NCBI GenBank assembly: GCA_946409635.1
Contig: CAMJXD010000004.1
Span: 91,322-155,321 of the forward strand
Direction of reading: 5' to 3'
From: an uncultured Prevotellaceae bacterium
Lineage (GTDB): Bacteria; Bacteroidota; Bacteroidia; Bacteroidales; Muribaculaceae
DNA length: 64,000 bases
Positions 9,060-17,516 of the stretch are shown one piece after another (the stretch's first letter is position 1; each line of letters starts with the position of its first letter). The position numbers were made by a program, and so were the translations under genes. Under the pieces are notes generated by a model. It did no database searches. It had not been told where the DNA came from and was given only the letters and a program-made list of their open reading frames with translations.

Positions 9060-10055
9060 TTATTTCTTGATAACGGGTAATTCTCGCATCAGACCGGCCT
9101 TGCCGCTCCATGCCGAACCGTCGCGGGGAGTGAGCGTCAAGACGCCGCTCTCCTGGTCGTGGGCATTGAGGTGCTGATATAGGGCGAAGCAGATAGCTGC
9201 CATCTTCTCGCCGTCGAGGTCGCCACTAGCCACAGGTGCTGCGGCAGCCTGGGCCACAGGTGCGCTGGCTGTGCTCTCTTCTTTATTCTTGCTCACTACG
9301 CCGAAGAGCTTGAAGCAGATGTAAAGGATGGCAAGTGCTCCGAACACTACCGACATGGCCAGCAGGGCAATCCAGTAGCCATGGGGATCCTTGTCGTGGA
9401 AGGCCTCGATGTTCTCGTTCACCTCGCGGATGTTGTAGTTACCCTTGGTGACCGCGGTTTCCTGAGTTTTTCCGTCCTTTACGATCCATTCGGTCTGTCC
9501 GTCGTCCAGTACGCTGGGAAGGCGTCCCTCGGACTTGATAGCATAGGTCTCACCGGGCTTGAGTGACGCGGGAATCGTCACATCGTCCACCAGGTCACCA
9601 TTCACGTCATAGAGGGCGATATAATTGTCCTTGCCGGCGGTGAAGACAAACGGCATGTGGAACGTGCCGGCCTTGGGGTCACCATCGGCTTCCATGACAA
9701 AGTGGGTGCGGGGTGCAATCTTGGTGTTGCGCTCGTCGCCACGTGGAATCTCGTAGATGTCCATGGGACGCTCCTTGCACAGCTCAAGCAGCACCTTGTT
9801 GGGCTTCATGTTGGAAGTGTCGGTCACAGCCTTGATGTAGCCAGCGATGAAATCACGGGGCAGGGTTGTGATGAACATCTTCTCGACGGCATTGGTACCA
9901 TAGGACGAGTTGTAGAACTCGACCCAACCATTGCCGCCCGTAGTGTCCTGCTGCACCATCACCTCGTTGATGCGCACGTTCTTGCGGCCCTGGGCCAACG
10001 TGGGCAGTGCGAGGATGGCGCACAGCAGCATCAGTGTCAATGCTCTTTTACTCAT
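9060..10055 (-). CDS. OadG-like subunit with N-terminal lamin-tail-like domain
   Basis: A 331-residue protein in the position of the gamma/delta membrane subunit of the Na+ pump. The start at 10055 (MSKRALTLMLLC) gives a cleavable signal peptide ending near LAQG; another ATG lies 12 bp upstream. The exported part starts KNVRINEVMVQQD and continues GWVEFYNSSYG, which resembles the lamin-tail domain fold (INEvm...WvEiyN). A membrane span lies at about residues 232-256 (YWIALLAMSVVFGALAILYI), followed by a charged, Ala-rich cytoplasmic tail as in OadG. Classical OadG has only about 80-100 residues, so the exported domain is an addition, known in Bacteroidetes members but of unclear function. Confidence 0.82.
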   Translation of the reverse strand: MSKRALTLMLLCAILALPTLAQGRKNVRINEVMVQQDTTGGNGWVEFYNSSYGTNAVEKMFITTLPRDFIAGYIKAVTDTSNMKPNKVLLELCKERPMDIYEIPRGDERNTKIAPRTHFVMEADGDPKAGTFHMPFVFTAGKDNYIALYDVNGDLVDDVTIPASLKPGETYAIKSEGRLPSVLDDGQTEWIVKDGKTQETAVTKGNYNIREVNENIEAFHDKDPHGYWIALLAMSVVFGALAILYICFKLFGVVSKNKEESTASAPVAQAAAAPVASGDLDGEKMAAICFALYQHLNAHDQESGVLTLTPRDGSAWSGKAGLMRELPVIKK

Positions 10056-10070
10056 AATTAAATGCATTGA

Positions 10071-11684
10071 TTACAAGGGAATATTGCCGTGCTTCTTGGC
10101 AGGATTGGTCAACTTCTTGGTGCGCAGCACTTCCAGGGCGCGGATTATGCGGAAGCGGGTATTCCTGGGCTCAATCACGTCGTCGATGTAGCCATAGCGG
10201 GCTGCATTGTAAGGCGTGCAGAAGAGGTTGTTGTACTCTTCCTCCTTGTCAAGGATGAACTTCTTGCCCTGCTCGAGCAGCTCCTTGGCCTTCTTTTCGT
10301 CGCCAGCGGCCTTGGCCTCCTCGGCCTGGGTCTTGAAGTTCTTGCTGTCCTTGGCATAGAGGATCTCGGCAGCACCTGCGGCGCCCATGACGGCGATCTC
10401 GGCGCTGGGCCATGCGTAGTTCAAGTCACCGCGCAGCTGCTTGCAGCTCATCACGATGTGCGAGCCGCCATAGCTCTTGCGCAGGGTAACGGTTACCTTG
10501 GGCACAGTAGCCTCGCCGTAGGCGTAGAGCAACTTGGCACCGTTCATGATGACGGCGTTGTACTCTTGGCCGGTACCGGGCAGGAAGCCGGGCACGTCAA
10601 CGAGGGTTACCAGAGGAATGTTGAAGGCGTCGCAGAAGCGGACGAAGCGGCCGCCCTTCTTCGAAGCGTTCACGTCGAGCACACCTGCCATGCAGTTGGG
10701 CTGGTTGGCAACAACGCCGACAGCCTGGCCGTTGAAGCGGGCGAAACCGACGATGATGTTCTTAGCAAAGTCCTTGTGAACCTCGAGGAACTCGCCGTTA
10801 TCGACGATAGCGCTGATGACCTGATACATGTCGTAGGGGTCGTTGGCGCTCTCGGGGATGATGTTGTTCAGGGCATCCTCCACGCGGTCGATGGGATCGG
10901 TGCACTCCACGCGGGGCGTCTCTTCCATGTTGTTGCTGGGCATGTAGCTCAACAGCTGGCGGATGATGGCGATGGCCTCTTCCTCGGTCTCGGCTGCAAA
11001 GTGAGCTACACCGCTCTTGCTGGCATGCACGCTGGCACCGCCCAGTTGCTCCTGGGTCACGTTCTCACCGGTGACGGTCTTAACCACCTTGGGACCGGTA
11101 AGGAACATGAAGGAGATACCCTTGGCCATGATGATAAAGTCGGTGAGGGCGGGGGAGTAAACTGCACCACCGGCACAGGGGCCCAGGATGGCGCTGATCT
11201 GGGGAATTACGCCAGATGCGTTGATGTTGCGCTGGAAAATCTCGGCATAGCCAGCCAGAGCGTTAACGCTCTCCTGGATGCGGGCACCGCCCGAATCGTT
11301 CAGGCCGATGACAGGAGCACCCTGCTTCATGGCCAGGTCCATCACCTTACACATCTTGAGTGCCATGGTCTCGCCGAGAGAGCCGCCGATGACGGTAGCA
11401 TCCTGAGCAAAGACGTAAACCAGACGACCGCCGACGGTACCGAAACCGGTAACAACACCGTCGCCGTCATAGGTCTTCTTCTCCATGCCGAAGTTGGTGC
11501 AGCGGTGCTGAACAAACATGTCCAGTTCCTCAAAGCTGCCCTCGTCAAGGAGCATATTGATGCGCTCACGGGCAGTGAATTTGCCCTTCTCGTGCTGCTT
11601 GGCAATAGCCTTCTCGCCACCGCCCAGGCGTGCTTTCTCGCGACGCTCAATCAGCTCTTGGATTTTATCGAGTTGTTTTCCCAT
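10071..11684 (-). CDS. mmdA: Methylmalonyl-CoA decarboxylase carboxyltransferase subunit
   Basis: A 537-residue acyl-CoA carboxyltransferase (crotonase-fold duplicate) that moves the carboxyl group of methylmalonyl-CoA to biotin. Visible family signs are GKFTARERINMLLDEGSFEE near residue 32, GGSLGETMALKM in the first half, DSGGARIQESV, CAGGAVYSPALTDFI, and in the second half VPGFLPGTGQE and KSYGGSHIVM. The same family includes propionyl-CoA carboxylase beta chains; the neighbouring Na+-pump subunits and methylmalonyl-CoA epimerase favour the decarboxylase role. It is preceded by a repeat element in the gap to mce. Confidence 0.94.
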   Translation of the reverse strand: MGKQLDKIQELIERREKARLGGGEKAIAKQHEKGKFTARERINMLLDEGSFEELDMFVQHRCTNFGMEKKTYDGDGVVTGFGTVGGRLVYVFAQDATVIGGSLGETMALKMCKVMDLAMKQGAPVIGLNDSGGARIQESVNALAGYAEIFQRNINASGVIPQISAILGPCAGGAVYSPALTDFIIMAKGISFMFLTGPKVVKTVTGENVTQEQLGGASVHASKSGVAHFAAETEEEAIAIIRQLLSYMPSNNMEETPRVECTDPIDRVEDALNNIIPESANDPYDMYQVISAIVDNGEFLEVHKDFAKNIIVGFARFNGQAVGVVANQPNCMAGVLDVNASKKGGRFVRFCDAFNIPLVTLVDVPGFLPGTGQEYNAVIMNGAKLLYAYGEATVPKVTVTLRKSYGGSHIVMSCKQLRGDLNYAWPSAEIAVMGAAGAAEILYAKDSKNFKTQAEEAKAAGDEKKAKELLEQGKKFILDKEEEYNNLFCTPYNAARYGYIDDVIEPRNTRFRIIRALEVLRTKKLTNPAKKHGNIPL

Positions 11685-11785
11685 TTTTTTCTGTTGTCAG
11701 TTTTATGGTTTTCTGTTGTCAGCTTTCTGTTGTCAGTTTTCAGAATGCCGATGCCGCTGAAAACTGAAGACTGAAAACTGAGAAC
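11685..11785. repeat. Intergenic simple-repeat/hairpin element, copy 2
   Basis: Three copies of a TTCTGTTGTCAG-type unit at about 11689-11736 precede a hairpin with 10-bp perfect arms, CAGTTTTCAG (11734-11743) and CTGAAAACTG (11757-11766), around the core AATGCCGATGCCG, followed by more GACTGAAAACTGA units. Layout and core match the element at 8511-8597. Confidence 0.72.
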
Positions 11786-11789
11786 TTTT

Positions 11790-12209
11790 TTACTTGTTGG
11801 GATTCTCGCAAAGCTCTAACAGGGCACCACAGGTGGTCTTGGGGTGCAGGAAGGCGATGTTGAGACCTTCGGCTCCCTTGCGGGGCTGAGCGTCGATGAC
11901 GCGGCCGCCTTTCTCCTGTACTTCGTTCAGGGCGTTCTGTACACCGTCCTCAACAGCAAATGCTACGTGCTGGATGCCACCGCGTCCACCGTTCTTCTCG
12001 ATGAACTTGGCAATGGCGCTCTCGGGGGCAGTAGCCTCGAGGAGCTCAATCTTGGTCTGGCCTACCTGGAAAAAGGCGGTCCTTACCTTCTGGTCAGCAA
12101 CTTCTTCAATAGCAAAGCACTTGAAGCCCAGCATGTTCTCGTAGAAAGGAATAGCCTCCTCGAGCGAGGTAACGGCGATTCCCACGTGTTCGATGTGCGA
12201 AATGTTCAT
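11790..12209 (-). CDS. mce: Methylmalonyl-CoA epimerase
   Basis: A 139-residue glyoxalase-fold (VOC) protein that interconverts (R)- and (S)-methylmalonyl-CoA, supplying the substrate of the following decarboxylase. The start at 12209 gives the usual N terminus MNISHIEHVGIAVTSLEEA; an upstream start would add seven residues. The metal-ligand regions HVGIAV near the N terminus, IQHVAFAV in the middle and ALLELCE at the C terminus are intact. It is the first gene of the operon. A -7 promoter element lies 60 bp upstream. Confidence 0.95.
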   Translation of the reverse strand: MNISHIEHVGIAVTSLEEAIPFYENMLGFKCFAIEEVADQKVRTAFFQVGQTKIELLEATAPESAIAKFIEKNGGRGGIQHVAFAVEDGVQNALNEVQEKGGRVIDAQPRKGAEGLNIAFLHPKTTCGALLELCENPNK

Positions 12210-12268
12210 AACTTTCTGTTTTTTAAACAATTATTTAATTGAAATAGGTTGATTTTCAAAATAACGCA

Positions 12269-12276
12269 CAAAAGTA
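12269..12276 (-). promoter_or_regulatory. -7 element of the methylmalonyl-CoA decarboxylase operon
   Basis: The minus strand reads TACTTTTG, matching TAnnTTTG, 60 bp upstream of mce. No clear -33 TTTG is seen at the usual distance. Apart from this and a poly-A run at 12408-12417, I see nothing definite in the gap 12210-12451. Confidence 0.5.
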
Positions 12277-12451
12277 CAAAAAATATAATTATGTCATCTC
12301 GATAAAAGCCGAAAACATTGTCGGGCCGTTACCAAAATAACATTTTTTTAACTTAGCTGACCGCTCAATAGCTATTCCGATACGCCCAAGCTAAGCTGTT
12401 GATGCGCAAAAAAAAAGTCTTGTCTTGTTTGGTGGAATGGAGGTGGACGTG

Positions 12452-13588
12452 CTAGTCATCGATGTTGAGTACCTTGGCAAACCTGACCTGGCTCTTGTAG
12501 ACGGGAAAGTTCAGTGTCAGTATCACGCCATTATCGATGGTTGCTTGTACATCGCGGTCGATGGGCTCCATGGTGGCATCGATCCAGGTCGCGTCGTAGT
12601 TGCCTGAGAAAATGGTCTTGGTGATGTGCCCCTTGAGCATGCCTGGTTGCCACATTGACTTCTTGACTTGAGCACCGCTGACGTAAATCAGGTCGTAGCC
12701 CTTGTCGGCACGCACGACAGCCAGGGTGTAACGGCCGCCCAGCCGCAGCCACTCGTCTTGCATATCGCGGTCTAGGTAGGCCCAGTAGCCCTCGACGGGG
12801 TCGCTGCTGGTTGCAAAATACTGGTCCAGGGCTTCGCGGGTCCATAGGGTAGTGATGGAAGTCTGATTCTCGTTCTCGATGGTGAGTACTGCCCGCTCAA
12901 GCGCAGTGCGCGAACCGGGACCGACAAGGTAGCCGACCTGTACGGGGCCGACGGGTCGCTTCACGCTGGCTTCAAACACCTGTTGCAACTCGTCTTTGCC
13001 GACCGATACAAGGACGCGCTCCTGGCTGACATCGACGCAGATGGTGTTTAAGCCGTCCTCTAGTGAGATTCCCTTGTCGAGCGTTGCTTGTGCAAGGGAG
13101 TGGCGTCCGTCTCTATCCTCGCTTATCAGCGAGACTTGCATGGTGCGTATGTCTGATATGTCGTCAAACGGGGCGCTGTTGTCACAACTCAGGACAACAG
13201 CACAATAGTTGCCGTATTGATCCATGTTGAACACAAGGCCCCATTCGGGACTTGAAATCGTGGTTTTGCCTCCGGTCATGGGGTTCTTGATTGACATGGT
13301 CTTGCCCTGCTTGTTATTGAGGTTGGCCATGCGTATCTGATAGCGGTAGGCTGTACTATGGACTTCGGCTGTGTCGGTGGTGATGGCAGTCGCCATTGTG
13401 GCATTCTCTTCAATGAGTCGTTCACCGTCGATTGCCTTGTACCGGCCTGCCATGCGCATGCCGGGGTTTGGGAACAGCCCGCCGAACTGATTGCTGGCCG
13501 AGTTGTAGTGTGACCTGCCTTGGGCGTCAAGGGCGGTCAATGTTATCAAGCACGCTACAAGGGTTATCAGTAGATGTCTCATTGTCAT
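12452..13588 (-). CDS. Exported protein of unknown function
   Basis: A protein of 378 residues that I do not recognise. The start at 13588 (MTMRHLLITLVACLITLTALDAQG) yields a typical signal peptide with likely cleavage after LDAQ; a start two codons later is equally possible. The mature part is soluble-looking, rich in strands (for example YRYQIRMANLNNK, WGLVFNMDQYGNYCAVVLSCDN) and may contain two beta-sandwich-like halves: one to about residue 215, the other starting near the TLWTREALDQYFATSSDP segment with a WAYLDRDMQDEWLRLGGRYT stretch. The second half resembles glycan-binding or lipocalin-like surface proteins only loosely. It is followed upstream by rlmH on the same strand 38 bp away. 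Confidence 0.6.
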   Translation of the reverse strand: MTMRHLLITLVACLITLTALDAQGRSHYNSASNQFGGLFPNPGMRMAGRYKAIDGERLIEENATMATAITTDTAEVHSTAYRYQIRMANLNNKQGKTMSIKNPMTGGKTTISSPEWGLVFNMDQYGNYCAVVLSCDNSAPFDDISDIRTMQVSLISEDRDGRHSLAQATLDKGISLEDGLNTICVDVSQERVLVSVGKDELQQVFEASVKRPVGPVQVGYLVGPGSRTALERAVLTIENENQTSITTLWTREALDQYFATSSDPVEGYWAYLDRDMQDEWLRLGGRYTLAVVRADKGYDLIYVSGAQVKKSMWQPGMLKGHITKTIFSGNYDATWIDATMEPIDRDVQATIDNGVILTLNFPVYKSQVRFAKVLNIDD

Positions 13589-13626
13589 AGGGTTATAGTG
13601 AAAACACAATAGTCAGAGTCAGTGGG

Positions 13627-14100
13627 TCATTCATGGTGGTAGGGCTCGTTGCGCAGGATTGTGAACGCGCGATAGAGCTGTTCGACAAAAATCAGGCGTA
13701 CCAGCTCATGCGGGAAGGTCATCTTGCTGAGCGAAATCTTCTCATTGGCCCGCTGGTAGACGTCATCCGAGAAACCATAAGGTCCACCAACGACAAACAC
13801 AAGTCGCTTGCAGCCACTCGCCAGTCGTCGTTGCAGCCACTGGCTATATTCTACCGAGGTGCGCTCGGAGCCGTGCTCATCGAGCAGGACGACGTGGTCA
13901 CTAGTGTCGAGCGCGGCGAGCAGCGCTCGGCCCTCGGCAACCTTCTGCTGGGCCTCGCTCATGTTACGGGTCCCCTTCACGTCGCTGATATACTGTATGT
14001 TGAACTGCACATAGTGCTGCAGCCGCTTGACATATTCGTCGATGCCTTGTTTGACAAAGCCGACCTCGGTCTTGCCGATTACGGCGAGGGTTATCTTCAT
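13627..14100 (-). CDS. rlmH: 23S rRNA (pseudouridine1915-N3)-methyltransferase RlmH
   Basis: A 157-residue SPOUT methyltransferase, the usual length for RlmH, which methylates pseudouridine 1915 in helix 69 of 23S rRNA. Diagnostic features are LDEHGSERTSVEYSQWL in the middle, the SAM-binding knot segment LVFVVGGPYGFSDDVY, and the C-terminal LSKMTFPHELVRLIFVEQLYRA with the closing NEPYHHE. A TAATTTTG promoter element lies about 30 bp upstream, back-to-back with that of nadC. Confidence 0.97.
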   Translation of the reverse strand: MKITLAVIGKTEVGFVKQGIDEYVKRLQHYVQFNIQYISDVKGTRNMSEAQQKVAEGRALLAALDTSDHVVLLDEHGSERTSVEYSQWLQRRLASGCKRLVFVVGGPYGFSDDVYQRANEKISLSKMTFPHELVRLIFVEQLYRAFTILRNEPYHHE

Positions 14101-14129
14101 AATTAGCCAGATTAGAGCAAATTCAACGA

Positions 14130-14137
14130 CAAAATTA
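14130..14137 (-). promoter_or_regulatory. -7 element of rlmH
   Basis: The minus strand reads TAATTTTG (TAnnTTTG), 30 bp before the rlmH start. It is divergent from the nadC element at 14159-14166. Confidence 0.55.
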
Positions 14138-14158
14138 GCAAATCCGCTGAAATTTCCC

Positions 14159-14166
14159 TAATTTTG
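14159..14166 (+). promoter_or_regulatory. -7 element of nadC
   Basis: TAATTTTG matches TAnnTTTG and lies 36 bp upstream of the nadC start codon. Confidence 0.55.
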
Positions 14167-14201
14167 TGGTCTTAATTGTCAAAAAATAAAGTATTGAAGA
14201 T

Positions 14202-15050
14202 ATGAAAACTCGAGAAGAACTGATTGATGAGCTGATTGACTTGGCGTTTGCTGAGGACATAGGAGATGGTGATGCTACAACGCTGTGTTGCATTCCTGAA
14301 GACGAGATGGGGCGCCAGCGCCTGATCGTGAAGGAAGAGGGCATCCTGGCTGGTGTCGAAATCGCGCGGCGCGTGTTTGAGAAATTTGATCCAGAGCTGC
14401 AGATGCAGGTCATGATAGGTGACGGGGCTGCGGTGAAGCCAGGCGACATCGCCTTTGTCGTGACGGGCAAAGTGCGCTCCCTGCTGCAGACCGAACGACT
14501 GATGCTCAACATCATGCAACGCATGAGCGGCGTTGCCACGACCACCGCTCGCTACGCCAAGTGCCTTGAAGGGCTCAAGACCCGCGTACTGGATACCCGC
14601 AAGACGACGCCAGGCATGCGCATGCTCGAGAAGGAGGCTGTCAAGATAGGTGGCGGTTGCAATCACCGCATAGGCCTGTTTGACATGATTCTGCTCAAGG
14701 ATAATCACGTTGACTTTGCAGGCGGTATCGTTCCGGCCATCGAGAAGGCCCAGCAGTGGTGTCGCGACAATGGCAAGGACCTGAAGATTGAGATCGAGGT
14801 GCGCAACTTTGACGAGTTGCAGCAGGTGCTGGACCATGGCGGAGTAGACCGGGTAATGCTAGACAACTTCAGCGTGGAGAACACCCGCAAGGCAGTCGAG
14901 ATCATCGACGGCAGGGTAGAGACCGAGTCAAGTGGCGGCATCACGATTGACACGTTGCGGCAGTATGGCGAGTGTGGCGTTGACTATATCTCGGTGGGAG
15001 CACTCACACACTCCATCAAGTCTCTCGACATGAGTTTCAAGGCTTGCTGA
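14202..15050 (+). CDS. nadC: Nicotinate-nucleotide pyrophosphorylase (carboxylating)
   Basis: A 282-residue quinolinate phosphoribosyltransferase of NAD synthesis: quinolinate plus PRPP gives nicotinate mononucleotide, CO2 and pyrophosphate. Motifs are the N-terminal EDIGDGDATT, LNIMQRMSGVATTT, the Arg/Lys-rich active-site segment TRKTTPGMRMLEKEAVKIGGG(C)NHR, LKDNH, IEIEVRNFDE and the C-terminal SSGGITIDTLRQYGECGVDYISVGALTHS. It overlaps the next gene by one base (TGATG), indicating translational coupling to the DAHP synthase gene, a pairing that I know no functional reason for. Confidence 0.97.
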   Translation: MKTREELIDELIDLAFAEDIGDGDATTLCCIPEDEMGRQRLIVKEEGILAGVEIARRVFEKFDPELQMQVMIGDGAAVKPGDIAFVVTGKVRSLLQTERLMLNIMQRMSGVATTTARYAKCLEGLKTRVLDTRKTTPGMRMLEKEAVKIGGGCNHRIGLFDMILLKDNHVDFAGGIVPAIEKAQQWCRDNGKDLKIEIEVRNFDELQQVLDHGGVDRVMLDNFSVENTRKAVEIIDGRVETESSGGITIDTLRQYGECGVDYISVGALTHSIKSLDMSFKAC

Positions 15051-16132
15051 TGTACAACAGCGACATGTTACAAGATATCAGGCCGCTCGATCTGCCGGGT
15101 TCCGGCGATGGGGCACCCATCATCATAGCTGGTCCATGCAGTGCCGAAACCGAAGCTCAGACTCTGGAAACGGCACAGGCTTTGTCGGCCCAGGGCGTGA
15201 AAATGTTCAGGGCCGGCATATGGAAACCTCGCACTGTGCCCGGCGGCTTTGAGGGTGTGGGAGATGTCGGCCTGGCTTGGTTGAAGCTAGTAAAGCGTGA
15301 GACCGGCATGCTCACCGCCACCGAGGTGGCGACAGTCGACCACGTCAATGCAGCCCTTGAGGCCGGTGTCGACATCCTGTGGGTGGGAGCCCGCACAAGT
15401 GCCAACCCGTTTGCCATGCAGGACATTGCCGATCGGCTCAAGGGACATGGTGAGGTGACGGTGCTTGTGAAAAATCCCGTCAACCCAGATCTGGACCTCT
15501 GGGTGGGTGCCTTGCAACGGTTGTTGAGGGCCGGCATCACCCGACTGGGTGCGGTACACCGGGGATTTAGCACGGCCGGAACCCATATCTACCGCAATGA
15601 TCCGCAATGGCACATCCCCTTTGAATTGCGTCGCATGGCCCAGTCGATGACCATCTTGTGCGATCCGTCGCACATAGGAGGCCGGCGGGAATATGTGGAG
15701 CCATTGTCACAGCAAGCCCTGGACATGGGCTTTGACGGACTGATGGTTGAGTGCCACTGCAATCCAGGTGAGGCTTTGAGTGATAGTGCTCAGCAGATTA
15801 CACCTGAAACGCTTGGTGCCATCAAGCGCCGACTTGTCGTCAGGTCGAGTACTCCTGTCGAGGACGAACTGGCACTGCTGCGACAACAGATTGATGATTG
15901 TGACCATGAATTGCTTGCGGTGCTGACCCGTCGCATGAAAGTGTCTCGCCAGATAGGACGTTATAAAAAGGCCAACAACCTGCGGGTCGTGCAACCGTCG
16001 CGCTATCAAGATGTGATGAGGGCTAGACAAGAAGAAGGCGAGCGCCTGGGACTGGCGGCAGATTTCACCCAGCGAGTCATGCAGGCCATTCACGAGGAGA
16101 GCGTGCGTCAACAGCTCGATTTGTTTGATTGA
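15050..16132 (+). CDS. Bifunctional DAHP synthase / chorismate mutase
   Basis: A 360-residue fusion. Residues 1 to about 265 form a DAHP synthase of the KDO8P synthase-like subfamily, which condenses PEP and erythrose 4-phosphate; visible motifs are IIAGPCSAET, FRAGIWKPRTVPGGFEG, WVGARTSANPF, VLVKNPVNPDLDLW, LGAVHRGFST and the DPSHIGGRREYV metal region. Residues from about 275 (EDELALLRQQIDDCDHELL) form an AroQ-type chorismate mutase with SRQIGRYKK. The mutase may feed or feedback-control the entry of the aromatic pathway, as in other such fusions. The start at 15050 overlaps the nadC stop; an alternative Met lies at 15065. Confidence 0.93.
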   Translation: MYNSDMLQDIRPLDLPGSGDGAPIIIAGPCSAETEAQTLETAQALSAQGVKMFRAGIWKPRTVPGGFEGVGDVGLAWLKLVKRETGMLTATEVATVDHVNAALEAGVDILWVGARTSANPFAMQDIADRLKGHGEVTVLVKNPVNPDLDLWVGALQRLLRAGITRLGAVHRGFSTAGTHIYRNDPQWHIPFELRRMAQSMTILCDPSHIGGRREYVEPLSQQALDMGFDGLMVECHCNPGEALSDSAQQITPETLGAIKRRLVVRSSTPVEDELALLRQQIDDCDHELLAVLTRRMKVSRQIGRYKKANNLRVVQPSRYQDVMRARQEEGERLGLAADFTQRVMQAIHEESVRQQLDLFD

Positions 16133-16140
16133 ACTCACGG

Positions 16141-16866
16141 ATGATGAAAAATGTTGTGATTATCGGGGCCTCGTCAGGTATGGGGCTGGAAGTGGCCAAG
16201 CTCTATCTTGAGCGCGGCTACCGGTTGGGTGTGGGCGCTCGTCGTGAGGATCGCTTGCAAGCGCTGCAGCAGTTGGCACCCGACAGGGTTGTCACTCAGG
16301 CCATTGATGTCACCGACGCCGATGCCGGAGAGCGCCTGCGTGAACTCATCGACAAGATGGGTGGCATGGACCTGTTCTTTTATAGCTCAGGCATCGGCAA
16401 GCAAAATCGTCTGCTGGCTGCAGATATTGAGCTGAATACCATGAACACTAATGCGTTGGGGTTTGCCCGCATGATAGGGGAGGCCTACCGTTACTTTGCC
16501 GAACGAGGTGAGGGGCATATTGCTGCCATCACTTCGATTGCAGGAACAAAGGGGCTGGGACCCGCACCATCCTATTCGGCAACAAAGGCTTTGCAGAATA
16601 ACTATCTTCAGGCTCTGGAGCAACAGGCACATGCGCGTGGATTGAACATCCGATTCACTGATATCCGGCCAGGCTTTGTTGATACCGACTTGCTGAACGG
16701 TGATTTCCGCTATCCCATGATGTTGAAGCCCGGTAAAGTTGCCCGGCAGATTGTCGGCGCCATAGACCGTAAGCGCCATGTAGCAGTACTTGATTGGAAA
16801 TATGCCTTGTTGACAGCCTTGTGGCGTCGCGTGCCGCGGTGTGTGTGGCGCTGTGTCAAGCTTTAA
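16141..16866 (+). CDS. Short-chain dehydrogenase/reductase
   Basis: A 241-residue SDR with a Rossmann start VVIIGASSGMGLEVAKLYLERGY, a conserved DVTD segment, YSSGIG in place of the usual NNAG, and the catalytic pair YSATK at about residues 145-149 after SITSIAG. The variant YSSGIG and the length resemble Bacteroidetes SDRs annotated only at family level; the substrate is unknown. It begins 8 bp after the DAHP synthase stop and could be the last gene of that unit. Its stop overlaps the end of the convergent NlpC/P60 gene by 3 bases. Confidence 0.88.
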   Translation: MMKNVVIIGASSGMGLEVAKLYLERGYRLGVGARREDRLQALQQLAPDRVVTQAIDVTDADAGERLRELIDKMGGMDLFFYSSGIGKQNRLLAADIELNTMNTNALGFARMIGEAYRYFAERGEGHIAAITSIAGTKGLGPAPSYSATKALQNNYLQALEQQAHARGLNIRFTDIRPGFVDTDLLNGDFRYPMMLKPGKVARQIVGAIDRKRHVAVLDWKYALLTALWRRVPRCVWRCVKL

Positions 16867-17507
16867 TGGCGTGAGTTGACACGTGCAGCAGCATGAAAAT
16901 GGGTGGCATAGTAGTTCTGGCGCAGGTCATCGACAGCTACGCCGCGTGACGATGAAGCGTGAACAAACTTATTGTCTTTCAGGTAGATGCCAACATGAGA
17001 GACGCGCCCGTCGCCATTGGTGCAAAAGAATACCAGGTCGCCCTCCTGCAAGTCTTCCAGATCAATGATGCTGCAGTTCTCTTCCAGCATCTTGGCCGAA
17101 TTGCGATGGACCTTGATGCCGTAGACTTCCAGATAGACTTCCATGACCATTCCCGAGCAGTCGGTGCCTTCACCACAGGTGTGGGCGGCATAGACATAGG
17201 GCGTACCGAGCCATTTCTTTAATTCCTTGTATAATTTCTTATTGTCATGGCGGCCCAGCTTGATGTCAAGCTTGGCCCATTCGTCACTCACCAGACCGTG
17301 GCCTGATTGTGGAATGGGTTTTCGGGTCTCGGTCGTGGCGGCATTGCCTGCTCCGGTATCATCGTTAGATGAGCCGCCGCGGTTGCGTCGCTCATGATAG
17401 GGGCGATAAGTGTGTGTGTTGCTCTTGGTACTGTGGCACGATACTATAGGCAGCGACAAGAGAATCGCCGCTGCCAGGTATAGTATCTTGTTGCCTAACT
17501 TGGTCAT
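16863..17507 (-). CDS. NlpC/P60-family cell-wall hydrolase lipoprotein
   Basis: A 214-residue lipoprotein (signal ending LPIVSC, lipid Cys 24) with a low-complexity linker at about residues 25-65 and a C40 peptidase domain from about residue 88. The catalytic Cys is C117 in TDCSGM, followed by His 171 in VSHVGIY and a polar third residue, probably His 183 in FVHAS. Family members cut the gamma-D-glutamyl-diamino-acid bond of peptidoglycan stem peptides at the outer-membrane face of the periplasm. It lies 9 bp downstream of the DUF5606 gene on the same strand and may belong to that operon. Confidence 0.92.
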   Translation of the reverse strand: MTKLGNKILYLAAAILLSLPIVSCHSTKSNTHTYRPYHERRNRGGSSNDDTGAGNAATTETRKPIPQSGHGLVSDEWAKLDIKLGRHDNKKLYKELKKWLGTPYVYAAHTCGEGTDCSGMVMEVYLEVYGIKVHRNSAKMLEENCSIIDLEDLQEGDLVFFCTNGDGRVSHVGIYLKDNKFVHASSSRGVAVDDLRQNYYATHFHAAARVNSRH

Positions 17508-17516
17508 AGGTTGACT

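Noticed and set aside
10071..11684. Propionyl-CoA carboxylase beta chain as the name of mmdA
   Set aside because: The family overlaps, but the surrounding Na+-pump subunits and epimerase favour methylmalonyl-CoA decarboxylase.
10089..11774. 561-codon open frame opposite mmdA
   Set aside because: A shadow of a conserved gene in a GC-rich region; the product is Leu/Gly/Ala-rich with no domain.
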